This document shows, one piece after another, positions 8,237 through 16,845 of a stretch of 64,000 nucleotides of DNA (position 1 is the first letter of the stretch; each line of letters starts with the position of its first letter). The notes under the pieces were generated by a model. That model was not told where the DNA came from. It did no database searches and saw nothing but the letters and a program-made list of their open reading frames with translations. The position numbers and the translations under genes were made by a program. The DNA is taken from positions 15,842 to 79,841 of the forward strand of contig UQCC01000011.1 of the NCBI GenBank assembly GCA_900539325.1, read 5' to 3'. This DNA comes from an uncultured Eubacterium sp. Lineage in GTDB: Bacteria > Bacillota > Clostridia > Oscillospirales > Acutalibacteraceae.

Positions 8237-8504
8237 TGGTCAATACCTCGCCCTCAGGATTGTAAACCACCTTAATATATGCGCTCACGCTTGGGCAACC
8301 TGCCTTGATTGCAACCTTTTGGCAGTTTGCAACAATTTCCATAAGCTCATCATAGCTTTCGCCCTCAATGGTAGTTTCGAACGGACCTACATAATAATTG
8401 AGTCCTGTTGACTTGATGTATGCAATAACCTCATCAACAATGCGGATAAGTTCGTCCTCATCCTTTGCGCTTGGCAAAACCTGAATAGCAACACTTGCTT
8501 TCAT
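8205..8504 (-). CDS. Small thiamine-binding protein (MTH1187/YkoF-like)
   Basis: A 99-residue soluble protein starting MKASVAIQVLPSAKDEDELIRIVDEVI, with YVGPFETTIEGESYDELMEIV, typical of the MTH1187/DUF77 thiamine-binding family found beside thiamine-related transporters. The start is the ATG at 8504, with AAGGA upstream. The open frame continues another 53 codons, but that stretch is the TPP riboswitch and its terminator, so a longer protein is ruled out. First gene of the transporter operon. Its exact role (thiamine or pyrimidine carrier or sensor) is not established. Confidence 0.85.
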   Translation of the reverse strand: MKASVAIQVLPSAKDEDELIRIVDEVIAYIKSTGLNYYVGPFETTIEGESYDELMEIVANCQKVAIKAGCPSVSAYIKVVYNPEGEVLTIDKKVTKHHQ

Positions 8505-8544
8505 AATAAAATACTTCCTTTCATAATATTCTTGATAAGTCAAG

Positions 8545-8571
8545 AAAAAAAGCACCGAAAAAATCGGTGCT
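8545..8571 (-). terminator. Riboswitch-controlled intrinsic terminator
   Basis: The minus strand reads AGCACCGA, a short loop, TCGGTGCT and then a run of T. It lies between the TPP aptamer and the first gene, so TPP binding probably permits this hairpin and stops transcription of the transporter operon. Confidence 0.9.
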
Positions 8572-8591
8572 GAAATCCTAAATTTATATCG

Positions 8592-8669
8592 TCTTCCTAC
8601 GCTCGCATTACCGAACAGGTTAGAAGGGTATAATCTCAGCCAAGATTGAAAAACAATCAGCACCCCTGA
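8592..8669 (-). ncRNA. TPP (thi-box) riboswitch
   Basis: On the minus strand the conserved TPP aptamer blocks appear in order: GGGGTGC, GGCTGAGA, TACCC, AACCTG, then GGTAATGC and GCGTAGGAAG. These are the canonical THI-element words at the canonical spacing, with a terminator 20 bases downstream. Control is probably transcriptional: high TPP ends transcription before the MTH1187-thiXYZ genes. Confidence 0.96.
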
Positions 8670-8686
8670 CTTATTAAGTTAACGAT

Positions 8687-8715
8687 ATTTTACCACTTTT
8701 TGTTCATTGTGTCAA
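8687..8715 (-). promoter_or_regulatory. Promoter of the thiamine transporter operon
   Basis: TTGACA and TAAAAT are separated by exactly 17 bases on the minus strand, with initiation expected about 10 bases before the riboswitch. The remaining stretch 8716-8929 is AT-rich and holds no gene that I can support, only the unclear promoter of the plus-strand gene at 8930. Confidence 0.88.
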
Positions 8716-8929
8716 ATGGATTAAGCGAAACAAATGTTAAAGTCGTATTTAAATCATAATATTTTATCAACAATATCAATTATGTCCATTGCTTGAAATT
8801 CATTTGTTTTTTAGGCATTTTAAATAATGAAAATAGCTTACTTATAAGATTCACCCTCTTTTTAATATTAATTTTCTACTTTTATGTTAATTTATTTTAT
8901 GATATAGTAGTATTATAGGGGGTTATAAT

Positions 8930-9697
8930 ATGAAAAAAGCAAAGAAAATAGTTAAATCCTTATTTATAATAATAATTTCTGCGTTATTACTCGGCTTTGT
9001 AATACATACGATATATGTTCAAGCCCACAGAGGCGAGGCGGTTGAATACTTAGTTGAAAAATACAATACTAGTGCGCATGATTATAAAATAAAAAAGTAT
9101 TACCCTCGAAAGTTGGTTAATAATAGTTCACATTCATCAAATATGTTTGAATTCTATTTTACTAATGAAACATGGAATATCATTTATAATGATAGAAGTT
9201 TTCAAGTGCAGAAAATCGGAGATAAAATTTATGATAATTATCAACTTGAAGATATTAGCAAATATGCAGCAATATATCTAAAAGAAAATATTGATAAAAA
9301 TATTCTTGGTATGGAAATCAGTACAGAATTACTGTATGATTCAACGCTCAAAAATTTACCGACAAATACTAACAAACTAATTACCGAAACTTCAATAGAA
9401 AAACTAATCTTAAATAAAGATTCTGATTATTTAAGAACCATAACTATTTATTATCTAACAAATAATTGCGATTACTATAGAAACTCTGTAGGAAATGGTA
9501 ACGAAAATTATAAAGAACTAAAAAACGAATTGCAATCAAAATTACTTTCTAAAAATGCAAATGTTAAAATCAATTTGGTGATATTTGAAAAAGAAATGAA
9601 ATTTGAACGTTTTACAGTCAGAAAGCAAAAAGGAATTTCGTATCAGTCGTATGGAATTAACTATGAAACAATAAGAAAAGAGAATGCTTATTTTTAA
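8930..9697 (+). CDS. Uncharacterised membrane-anchored protein
   Basis: A 255-residue protein I do not recognise. Residues about 9-27 form one hydrophobic helix after a lysine-rich start, so the rest probably lies outside the membrane. The external part begins AHRGEAVEYLVEKYN and is rich in Lys, Asn and Tyr, with no cysteine cluster or catalytic motif that I can identify. The start has a strong AGGGGG site. Codon choice is much more AT-rich than in the flanking genes, suggesting recent acquisition. It is followed after three bases by a short exported peptide gene and then an XRE regulator on the same strand. Confidence 0.7.
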   Translation: MKKAKKIVKSLFIIIISALLLGFVIHTIYVQAHRGEAVEYLVEKYNTSAHDYKIKKYYPRKLVNNSSHSSNMFEFYFTNETWNIIYNDRSFQVQKIGDKIYDNYQLEDISKYAAIYLKENIDKNILGMEISTELLYDSTLKNLPTNTNKLITETSIEKLILNKDSDYLRTITIYYLTNNCDYYRNSVGNGNENYKELKNELQSKLLSKNANVKINLVIFEKEMKFERFTVRKQKGISYQSYGINYETIRKENAYF

Positions 9698-9700
9698 GTT

Positions 9701-9889
9701 ATGAAAGAAGTGATTATTATTAAAAAATATATTTGTATAATAGTAACCATATTGATTTTCGTTAACATTATTTATTTACCTGCTACATCTTTCGCTAAAG
9801 AAACCACCTGCATTACATATACAGGCTCAACAACAGCGAATTATGGCTATAAACCAAATTGTACTTTTACTATAAATAAATATGGTTGA
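9701..9889 (+). CDS. Short exported peptide with two cysteines (hypothetical)
   Basis: Sixty-two codons: a lysine-initiated hydrophobic stretch ending PATSFA looks like a signal peptide cleaved after residue 32. This leaves a mature peptide of about 30 residues with two cysteines spaced as CITYTGSTTANYGYKPNC. The ribosome site is poor for the ATG at 9701; AAAGAAGTG lies just inside the frame, so the true start may be later. The end overlaps the XRE gene by eight bases. It could be a secreted signal or antimicrobial-type peptide, or the remnant of a longer protein. No family recognised. Confidence 0.45.
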   Translation: MKEVIIIKKYICIIVTILIFVNIIYLPATSFAKETTCITYTGSTTANYGYKPNCTFTINKYG

Positions 9890-10172
9890 TTTAGGTAGCA
9901 ATTTAAAAGAATTACGACTTAAGCATAAAATGACACAAAAAGAACTTGCGGATAAAATCGGCATTACTAAATCTGTAATTTCCTATTATGAATTGCAAAA
10001 GCGTTCACCATCGCCTGAAATTCTTATTAAATTGTCAAGAATATTTCATGTGACAACAGATTATCTACTTGGTATTGAACATACACACACGATTGATGTT
10101 TCAAATCTTTCTTCTGAGCAACTTACGGTAATAGAACAACTTATTAAACTTTTTGAAAATGATGATAAATAA
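9882..10172 (+). CDS. XRE-family transcriptional regulator
   Basis: A 96-residue DNA-binding protein. The N-terminal 65 residues form a Cro/C1-type helix-turn-helix (LKELRLKHKMTQKELADKIG, then SVISYYELQKRSPSPEILIKLS and TTDYLLGI), with a short C-terminal tail (SSEQLTVIEQLIKLFEND) that could dimerise. It overlaps the preceding peptide gene by eight bases, so it is probably co-expressed and may control that AT-rich patch. A bidirectional terminator follows directly. Confidence 0.85.
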   Translation: MVDLGSNLKELRLKHKMTQKELADKIGITKSVISYYELQKRSPSPEILIKLSRIFHVTTDYLLGIEHTHTIDVSNLSSEQLTVIEQLIKLFENDDK

Positions 10173-10174
10173 AA

Positions 10175-10206
10175 GAGTCCGCCTCACGAAAAATGAGGCA
10201 GACTCC
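10175..10206. terminator. Bidirectional terminator between XRE gene and mgtE
   Basis: Near-perfect inverted repeat GAGTCCGCCTCA / TGAGGCAGACTC with T-rich tracts on both strands, sitting between two converging genes. Confidence 0.88.
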
Positions 10207-10226
10207 TTTATTCTTTAATTGTATTA

Positions 10227-11624
10227 TTAATGTAATTGCGGAATTAATGCGGTTGCGATGCCGAAATATACGAGAAGTGACACGGCGTCAACAACGGTTG
10301 TGATGAACGGTGACGACATAACAGCAGGGTCAAAGCCGACCTTTTTTGCAACCATAGGAAGTGTGCAACCGATGAATTTTGCAAAAACAATTTCAACAAC
10401 CAAGGTGAGGCAAATTGCAAGGTCAACAATGAGAGTTATATCATCGTTGTGCATAATCAAATGGTCAACAAGCCAAATCTTTATAAAATTAGCTGCCGCA
10501 AGGCTCAAGCCACAAACCAAGCCTACACGAATTTCTTTCCATACAACCTTGAAGAAATCCCTGAATGTTACTTCACCGAGGCTCATTGCACGAATAACCG
10601 TAACACTTGCCTGACCGCCGGAGTTACCGCCGGTGTCCATAAGCATAGGGATAAACGCCGTAAGAACAGTCATAGTTGCAAGCTTGTCCTCAAATCCCGT
10701 AATAATCGAGCCTGTAAAGGTTGCTGAAATCATAAGAAGCAGCAACCACGGGAAGCGTGATTTCCATGTTTCAAAAACCGAGGTTTTAAGGTATGTTTTC
10801 TCCGTAGGGAGCATAGCATTCATCTTTTGAATATCCTCGGTGTTTTCCTCTTGGATAACATCAATAGCGTCATCGACCGTGATAATACCTACCAAACGGC
10901 CTTCCATATCAACAACGGGAAGAGCAAGAAAATTGTACTTGTCAAAAAGCTGAGTTGCAAGTTCCTGGTCATCAAGCGTGTTTAGGGAAATAATGTTTGT
11001 TTCCATAAAATCGCTGATAACATCATCGTAATCGTGAAGCAAAAGTTCCTTAACGGTGGTAACGCCGATAAGTTTTCTTGAGCTGTCGCAAACATAACAG
11101 GTGTAAATGGTTTCCTTGTCGATACCTGTTCGTCTGATACGCTTAAAAGCATCTTCAACAGTCATATCTCTTTTAAGGTCTACAAATTCCGGGGTCATAA
11201 TCGAACCTGCGGAATCCTCCGGATATTTAAGAAGAGCATTAATCGATTCTCTCATCTCGCTGTCGGCATTTTTGAGAATTCTCTTTACAACCGTTGCCGG
11301 CATTTCCTCAACGACATCAACGGCATCATCAAGGTAAAGTTCATCAAGCACTTCTTTAAGCTCGCTGTCCGAAAACGCATGAATAAGTGCCTGTTGGTTG
11401 TCGCTGTCAAGTTCAACAAAGGTTTCCGCGGCTTCTTCTTTGGCTAACAATCGGAACATAAGCAGTCGCTGGTTGGCAGACACTTCGTCAAGAACGCTTG
11501 CTATATCGGCAGGGTTCATTTCCGACAGTAGGTTTTTAAGTTTTGAAAACTCTCTTTTTTCACATAATGATTGGATTTCTTCAATGATTTCCTGTTCATT
11601 CATTTCCTGAATATCCACTTTCAT
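10227..11624 (-). CDS. mgtE: Magnesium transporter MgtE
   Basis: Mg2+ channel/transporter of the inner membrane, 465 residues from the ATG at 11624. Order of parts: an N-domain of short acidic helical repeats (residues 1-120), a pair of CBS domains (about 130-255; for example DDAVDVVEEMPATV before them and IITVDDAIDVIQEE within), a linking helix and five membrane helices with the MgtE signature MDTGGNSGGQASVTVIRA. The family is gated by Mg2+ bound to the N and CBS domains. It is the last gene behind rpe. There is no M-box riboswitch in the 38 bases ahead of it. Confidence 0.95.
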   Translation of the reverse strand: MKVDIQEMNEQEIIEEIQSLCEKREFSKLKNLLSEMNPADIASVLDEVSANQRLLMFRLLAKEEAAETFVELDSDNQQALIHAFSDSELKEVLDELYLDDAVDVVEEMPATVVKRILKNADSEMRESINALLKYPEDSAGSIMTPEFVDLKRDMTVEDAFKRIRRTGIDKETIYTCYVCDSSRKLIGVTTVKELLLHDYDDVISDFMETNIISLNTLDDQELATQLFDKYNFLALPVVDMEGRLVGIITVDDAIDVIQEENTEDIQKMNAMLPTEKTYLKTSVFETWKSRFPWLLLLMISATFTGSIITGFEDKLATMTVLTAFIPMLMDTGGNSGGQASVTVIRAMSLGEVTFRDFFKVVWKEIRVGLVCGLSLAAANFIKIWLVDHLIMHNDDITLIVDLAICLTLVVEIVFAKFIGCTLPMVAKKVGFDPAVMSSPFITTVVDAVSLLVYFGIATALIPQLH

Positions 11625-11662
11625 TATTATCACCGCCTTTGTTGTTTATTTTTTATATTAAA

Positions 11663-12538
11663 TCATTCGGCATCTTCCTCTTTGAATTCATCCGAATAAT
11701 CGAAAAACTCTGTTTCGTCCTCATCCTGTGCTTTTACGGCAACCCGTTTGAGAAGCATAACCGCAATTACAAGAATGATAATTCCGCCGATTATTCCGTA
11801 AATCAGCACCTTAAATCTCGGTGATTTATGGAACACTTCGCTTTTGATAATGTCTTCATAAGAATTGCTTTTGAGTTGTTTTTTTAGTTCTTTTGAAGTT
11901 ATGTCAAGCCTTTTTACTTCAAATGTATAAACCTTCATCGTACCGTCGGAAGCAATAACGCTTGCCTCAAATGTAGGATTTTGCTCGGTTGTCATTTTTA
12001 CCGATTGCGGAACATTGCACGAAGCGCCCATATCTTCCGGCACAGCATTAAATTTAAGTTCTGTCATATCACTCGGAATATAAAGTTGATATGCGGTATC
12101 TTCATGGTTAAGTGCCGGATAAACACAACCGAGTTCACAATTAAGTTCTTTCAAATTGCTATTTGAATTAAGTTTTGCTTTAATATCATTATATTTATAT
12201 TCAAAAAAATAGTTTGAAGACAAAGTATCGTTTTTTACTTCTACATTTATGCCGTTCATACCCTCGCTTTGATTATAGGTTACAAAAATTTCAGAGCCTT
12301 TGCTAACCTTATATTTTTTAAGAGTAGGCGTTTCGCCGTCGGATTTGACATTGATTTTATAATAAAACTCTGTCGGCACAAATTTGCCGTCAATCTCGGC
12401 ATCGTTAAACTCTATTGACTGCAATGTGGGAGCATCAACTGTTTTTAATTGTCCGTTATCCTTTGCAAGCACACCAAACGGCATTGCCAAAGCAAACAGC
12501 AGCATGGCACAAACAATAAATTTGACTGATTTTCTCAT
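11663..12538 (-). CDS. Cadherin-like beta-sandwich protein, exported and membrane-anchored
   Basis: A 291-residue protein with an N-terminal signal peptide (ending GVLAKDNG), an external region that appears to hold two beta-sandwich units of the cadherin-like type (SIEFNDAEIDGKFVPTEFYY; later YQLYIPSDMTELKFNAVP and AYTFEVKRL-like strand TYTFEVKRLD replaced here by KVYTFEVKRLD), and a C-terminal hydrophobic helix YGIIGGIIILVIAVMLLKRV followed by an acidic cytoplasmic tail. Such proteins are common at the surface of gut Clostridia and probably mediate protein or glycan contacts; the ligand is unknown. The ATG has AAAGGAG upstream. It is part of the rpe-DUF4015-this-mgtE operon. Confidence 0.7.
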   Translation of the reverse strand: MRKSVKFIVCAMLLFALAMPFGVLAKDNGQLKTVDAPTLQSIEFNDAEIDGKFVPTEFYYKINVKSDGETPTLKKYKVSKGSEIFVTYNQSEGMNGINVEVKNDTLSSNYFFEYKYNDIKAKLNSNSNLKELNCELGCVYPALNHEDTAYQLYIPSDMTELKFNAVPEDMGASCNVPQSVKMTTEQNPTFEASVIASDGTMKVYTFEVKRLDITSKELKKQLKSNSYEDIIKSEVFHKSPRFKVLIYGIIGGIIILVIAVMLLKRVAVKAQDEDETEFFDYSDEFKEEDAE

Positions 12539-12556
12539 ACTTTCTCCTTTATATTA

Positions 12557-13645
12557 TCACTGTGCAATAATAAATCTTTCTACCCCTGCGTTTGCAACAT
12601 GATTGTAGACACGAGTGGTATCCAATGAGGTGGAAATATAATAAATTTGATTGTCACTTAATTTATCAAAATTTTTGATTTCTTTGTCTATTGCGGAATT
12701 TGTAATATTTCCGCTTTCGGCATCTCTGCCCGTAACCTTGACATCAACTTCTTTAAGAAGTTTTACATCTCCGCCGAGATCGGACTGAAGCTTTTTAGCC
12801 AATTTTTTAAATCCGTCGTTATATTTATCCGAAATATCGCTCGGCAAATCACAGCCGTAAAGAACAAACACCTGAACGCCGTAACCTTTAAGTTCTCTGA
12901 CAATATCAAGAATGTAGTTATACACCTGCTCGTTATTTGGATTGAGATAATTATTTCCGCTATTATCGGTATAAAGCTTTTTACCCTTTGTAACGGCAAA
13001 ATCTCTGTTCTGCAACGGCAAAACATTGTCCTTATAGCAACAAATTCTTGCAACAGGCAAAATATCATTGTCGATAAGCTGTTTGATTGAACCCACGCTG
13101 TCACTGCCTACATCGCTGACGGCACCGTAAGTATCAATGGTTGCAAGCGAAGAACGATAACCGATTGTGCCGTCCTCACGCTTTGCATCAAATGTGATGC
13201 TGTTTGCCGAAAAATTATGCACATCGTTGATTACCGATGTGAGCATTGTGGAATTATCAAGGCTTACGGATTCGGTCATAATCGACGAAACATTGATTGA
13301 AATTTGCGACAAAGCATTGCTGTCAGAACTGTTTTGACGGAGCAGTTTTTCGGCAGGTTCAGCCTGTCTTATCATATGCACATCCATAGCGGTGTATCCG
13401 CCGAAAAGGAGTGCAACCGCAACAAGCGACGACACAACGATTTTAATCGCTTTTTGTCGGCTCTCTTTTTTTCTTTGAGCCTTATGCTGTGCGGCACGGC
13501 GTTTGTCATTATACACATCACCCGTTTCGCCGTCAACGGTATATTTGTCGGCAAAATCAATCGGTCTGCCCTTTGGTTCTTCCGTCCAATGCTCGTTACG
13601 ATGCTCGTTTGTATAAAATTTTCGTTTTTCCTGTTTTTTACTCAT
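12557..13645 (-). CDS. DUF4015 putative glycoside hydrolase-like membrane protein
   Basis: A 362-residue protein with a long basic cytoplasmic N-terminus (about 70 residues), one membrane helix (IKIVVSSLVAVALLFGGYTAM) and an external domain. The external part has the TIM-barrel pattern of the DUF4015 family: NSITFDAKREDGTIGYRS, ILPVARICCYKDNVLP, YLNPNNEQVYNYILDIVREL and GVQVFVLYGCDLP. Members are predicted glycosyl hydrolases, but I cannot name a substrate or confirm the catalytic acids. It lies six bases from rpe and 18 from the next gene, so it is co-transcribed. Confidence 0.72.
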   Translation of the reverse strand: MSKKQEKRKFYTNEHRNEHWTEEPKGRPIDFADKYTVDGETGDVYNDKRRAAQHKAQRKKESRQKAIKIVVSSLVAVALLFGGYTAMDVHMIRQAEPAEKLLRQNSSDSNALSQISINVSSIMTESVSLDNSTMLTSVINDVHNFSANSITFDAKREDGTIGYRSSLATIDTYGAVSDVGSDSVGSIKQLIDNDILPVARICCYKDNVLPLQNRDFAVTKGKKLYTDNSGNNYLNPNNEQVYNYILDIVRELKGYGVQVFVLYGCDLPSDISDKYNDGFKKLAKKLQSDLGGDVKLLKEVDVKVTGRDAESGNITNSAIDKEIKNFDKLSDNQIYYISTSLDTTRVYNHVANAGVERFIIAQ

Positions 13646-13651
13646 AACAAA

Positions 13652-14305
13652 TTACTGTACATCTTGTGCATTTTTCTTTAAAAGAGCAATTGTTTCGGCA
13701 GGACTTTCGCTCTTAAACACAGCCGAACCCGCAACAAAAACATTTGCCCCTGCCTTTGCGGCAATTTTTACGGTGTCGGCATTGATTCCGCCGTCAACCT
13801 CAATATCAATATCAGGATTGATTTTGCGGATAGCCTCGATTTTAGGCATAGTTGATTCCATAAAACTTTGACCGCCGAAACCCGGTTCAACCGTCATAAC
13901 AAGTACCATTGAAATTTTGTCAAGATACTTCACAACCTCGTCAATCGGAGTTGCCGGCTTAATAGCCAAAGCCGCCTTTTTGCCGAGTGACAAAATCTTG
14001 TCTATGGTTTGCTCGGTGTCGCTGTCGCACTCCGTGTGGAAGCAAATAATATCAGCACCCGCTTTGGCAAAATCCTCGGCATAATCAAGAGGATTGCTGA
14101 TCATCAAATGCACATCAAACGGCACATTGCACACCTTTTTACAAGCGGCAACAACAGGTGCACCGATTGAAATATTAGGCACAAAATGTCCGTCCATAAC
14201 ATCAATATGAATCATATCCGAGGTTGAAATTCTGTCAAGTTCGGACTGAAGATTTGCATAATCGCTCGCCAAAATTGACGGTGAAATTTTAAGAGTATTA
14301 CTCAT
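13652..14305 (-). CDS. rpe: Ribulose-phosphate 3-epimerase
   Basis: Interconverts ribulose 5-phosphate and xylulose 5-phosphate in the pentose phosphate pathway. The 217-residue TIM barrel shows all family marks: SPSILASDYANL, the metal ligands in MIHIDVMDGHFVPNIS and DVHLMI, VMTVEPGFGGQSF and IEVDGGIN. Start supported by GGAG. It is the first gene of a four-gene operon ending in mgtE. Confidence 0.97.
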   Translation of the reverse strand: MSNTLKISPSILASDYANLQSELDRISTSDMIHIDVMDGHFVPNISIGAPVVAACKKVCNVPFDVHLMISNPLDYAEDFAKAGADIICFHTECDSDTEQTIDKILSLGKKAALAIKPATPIDEVVKYLDKISMVLVMTVEPGFGGQSFMESTMPKIEAIRKINPDIDIEVDGGINADTVKIAAKAGANVFVAGSAVFKSESPAETIALLKKNAQDVQ

Positions 14306-14337
14306 AGGTCACACTTCTCCATTTTTATAGTCTATAT

Positions 14338-14366
14338 ATTATAACATTATATACGCTATAATTCAA
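14338..14366 (-). promoter_or_regulatory. Promoter of the rpe-mgtE operon
   Basis: TTGAAT, 17 bases, TATAAT on the minus strand, about 30 bases before the rpe start. Confidence 0.8.
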
Positions 14367-14370
14367 GAAA

Positions 14371-14397
14371 AAAGTGCCGAAACAAATCGACACTTTT
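14371..14397 (-). terminator. Terminator after the alpha-galactosidase gene
   Basis: Minus-strand stem AAAAGTGTCGA / TCGGCACTTTT with a T-run, 16 bases after the GH36 stop codon. Confidence 0.85.
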
Positions 14398-14412
14398 AAC
14401 AGCTTATTCAGT

Positions 14413-16062
14413 TTAATACGAGTATATGCTTCCGTCTGTTACACAAAATCCAAGCGTGTGCGGTTCGCCGTTTTGAATATAATCAATAAACAGTTTGTCA
14501 TTTGTTTCATTAATTGCTACAACTTTTGCATCATCATCTGCCAAAGTGTCATTGAAAACAGCAAGCTGTTCATCATCATATTCATCAACATTGTCGCTCA
14601 TAAAGAGGACAGAACCAAAAAGTTTGATGAATTTTGCAAGCACTTTTTGTTGCTCAAAAGTGAACTTAATGTTGCTTCTGCGAAGCAAGAACACATCAGG
14701 ATCACAAAGGAACGCTCTGCCGTTAAGGCATCTTCTGTACACGCTGTTGTGGATGGCATTCGGAGTCGAAACATCTTCCCTGTGAGTGAGATTTCGGAAA
14801 AACTTATGCTTCCAACTAAGAGCCATATCCGCACCGATTCGCATATATTCAACCTTGCCGAAGCACGGCATTTGCTGAACGCCGCAACCCAAAATCTGCT
14901 TGTCACCGACACATTCACGAAGAAAATCAATGCTTTCATACGCAAGCTGTCCCCTTGTTTTGTTGTGAAGCGGAACAACCGCTGTCGCATACAAAAAGTC
15001 GAGCTTTACAAGGTCAAATCCCCAATCATTGAGCACGGTGTCAAACACATTTTTGATATATGCTCTTGCATCGGCATTGTCAATATCAATCGCATAAAAA
15101 CCGCCCCAGTTTGCACCGACCATAATCGGCTTGCCGTTTTTACCTTTCACAAGCCAATCGGGATGTTCACAAGCTAACTTTGAACCTTTTTGTGCACCGA
15201 ACGGAGCAAGCCACAAACCCGCCTGCCAACCTTTTGCGTGGATTTTTTCAACAATCGGTTTCAAACCGTTCGGGAACTTGGTTTTGTTGATTGAAAGCCA
15301 GTCACCCACTGCGGTTTGATAGCCGTCATCAATCTGAAATGTGTTAACCTTATCGGTCTTTTTGCTGATTGCTTCAAGATCACGAAGTATAATATCTTCA
15401 CTGATGTTTTGATAATAATTATACCAAGAGGTGTAGCCCTTTATCTTTTTATCGGTAAGCGGCTTAACATTCATCTTTGCAAAATATCTGTCGAAAACTT
15501 CGTCATATCCGCCATTGTCAAAATACAAATCGAGAAGTTCATACGGCTCGGTTATTTTGATACCCTCAACATCTTTTGAAAAGCGAAGTGTATTTTTATT
15601 CATATCCGCATAGATAATTGTATATCCCGTGCGGTCGTTGAGTGAGCCAAAAAGGTCAACATTTTTGTCATTTCTCACATAAGCAAACGAGAATGCGTGA
15701 AAATTGCCGTACTCCTTAGGCTGCTCAACAAAGGTGTAATTGCCTACAAGATTAATGCCAAACGGACTTTTGCCGAAAATTCCTCTGCCGATAAGTCCCT
15801 CATCAGCCATCATCTCGTTTCTTGTAAACTCCTTTGTATCCGTCCAAGACTGAAAGCCGTTTGCAAAGAACCTGCTGTCGGTTTGGTACTCATAGTTTCT
15901 TTCAAGATAAAAAGAAATGTCGCTGATTTGTTTTTTGGGAATAACAGTAAGTTTTAAGCCGTTTGCACTTTGACGCAAATCAAACGAAACATCATCGTTT
16001 GACATTTCGGTAGTCTTGATTTCTTTGCCCGTTTTATAGCTGAAATTCAATTTATAATTCAT
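14413..16062 (-). CDS. GH36-type alpha-galactosidase (melibiase family)
   Basis: A 549-residue cytoplasmic glycosidase expected to release terminal alpha-galactose from raffinose- or melibiose-type sugars. After an N-terminal beta domain comes the clan GH-D barrel: TSWYNYYQNISEDIILRDL, FQIDDGYQTAVGDW, GWQAGLWLAPFG, then the nucleophile aspartate in DLVKLDFLYA and the probable acid/base aspartate in MRIGADMALSWKH. No signal peptide is present. It is shorter than the usual 700-residue GH36 enzymes, fitting a compact subgroup. It follows the amino-acid ABC ATPase gene after 12 bases, an unexpected operon partner. Confidence 0.83.
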   Translation of the reverse strand: MNYKLNFSYKTGKEIKTTEMSNDDVSFDLRQSANGLKLTVIPKKQISDISFYLERNYEYQTDSRFFANGFQSWTDTKEFTRNEMMADEGLIGRGIFGKSPFGINLVGNYTFVEQPKEYGNFHAFSFAYVRNDKNVDLFGSLNDRTGYTIIYADMNKNTLRFSKDVEGIKITEPYELLDLYFDNGGYDEVFDRYFAKMNVKPLTDKKIKGYTSWYNYYQNISEDIILRDLEAISKKTDKVNTFQIDDGYQTAVGDWLSINKTKFPNGLKPIVEKIHAKGWQAGLWLAPFGAQKGSKLACEHPDWLVKGKNGKPIMVGANWGGFYAIDIDNADARAYIKNVFDTVLNDWGFDLVKLDFLYATAVVPLHNKTRGQLAYESIDFLRECVGDKQILGCGVQQMPCFGKVEYMRIGADMALSWKHKFFRNLTHREDVSTPNAIHNSVYRRCLNGRAFLCDPDVFLLRRSNIKFTFEQQKVLAKFIKLFGSVLFMSDNVDEYDDEQLAVFNDTLADDDAKVVAINETNDKLFIDYIQNGEPHTLGFCVTDGSIYSY

Positions 16063-16074
16063 AATTTTCCCTCA

Positions 16075-16833
16075 TCAAAACTTTTCAAGCGAATTTGCAA
16101 GAAACGCTTTTGTCTTTTCACTCTGCGGATTTTCGTAAATCTGCTGAGGAGTGCCAATTTCTTCAACAACACCGTCTGCCATAAAGATAATTTTATCCGA
16201 TACATTTTTGGCAAATTCCATCTCGTGAGTAACAACAATCATTGTACTGCCCTCGTCCTTGAGGTTCTTAATTACATTGAGGACTTCGCCTGTAAGCTCG
16301 GGGTCGAGTGCAGATGTAGGCTCGTCAAAGCACAAAATATCGGGATTGAGCATAAGTGCTCTTGCAATGGCAACCCTTTGCTTTTGACCGCCCGAAAGCT
16401 GGCAAGGATAAAAATCGATTTTATCCGAAAGTCCCACCCTTGCGATAATATTCTTTGCCTGCTTTTCAAGTTCTTCCTTTGAACCGAGATTCAAAAGCGA
16501 CGGAGCAAGAGTCAAATTTTTAAGCACGCTGTACTGCGGAAAAAGATTAAAATCCTGAAAAACAAGACCGAAGTGCATACGCTTTGCCTTTAATTCCTTG
16601 TCTTTGATTTTTTTGTCTTTAACACCGTCATAAATAACTTCACCGTTAACGGAAATCGTACCCTCATCGGCAAACTCCAAAAAGTTGATACAACGAAGAA
16701 GAGTTGTTTTGCCTGAGCCCGAAGAACCGATGATAGAGAGAACTTCGCCCTTTTGCAAATCAAAATCTATACCTTTGAGAACCTTGGTTCTGCCAAAGGA
16801 TTTTTTAATTCCTTTTACTTCCAACAAAGCCAT
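16075..16833 (-). CDS. Polar amino-acid ABC transporter, ATP-binding protein
   Basis: A 252-residue ATPase of the GlnQ/HisP group. Walker A is GSSGSGKTT, followed by VFQDFNLFPQYSVLKNL, signature LSGGQKQRVAIARAL, Walker B ILCFDEPTSALDPEL and the switch VTHEM. Strong AGGAGG site ahead of the ATG. It works with the permease and binding protein encoded upstream. Confidence 0.93.
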   Translation of the reverse strand: MALLEVKGIKKSFGRTKVLKGIDFDLQKGEVLSIIGSSGSGKTTLLRCINFLEFADEGTISVNGEVIYDGVKDKKIKDKELKAKRMHFGLVFQDFNLFPQYSVLKNLTLAPSLLNLGSKEELEKQAKNIIARVGLSDKIDFYPCQLSGGQKQRVAIARALMLNPDILCFDEPTSALDPELTGEVLNVIKNLKDEGSTMIVVTHEMEFAKNVSDKIIFMADGVVEEIGTPQQIYENPQSEKTKAFLANSLEKF

Positions 16834-16845
16834 AATGTTCCCTCC

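Noticed and set aside
8505..8663. N-terminal extension of the thiamine-binding protein frame by 53 codons
   Set aside because: The extension is exactly the terminator and TPP aptamer; the shorter ATG has a good ribosome site.
11625..11662. M-box riboswitch before mgtE
   Set aside because: Only 38 bases separate mgtE from the upstream gene, too short for an M-box, and no conserved words are present.
14374..15177. 267-codon plus-strand open frame opposite the GH36 gene
   Set aside because: Antisense to conserved GH36 active-site regions; no start signal.
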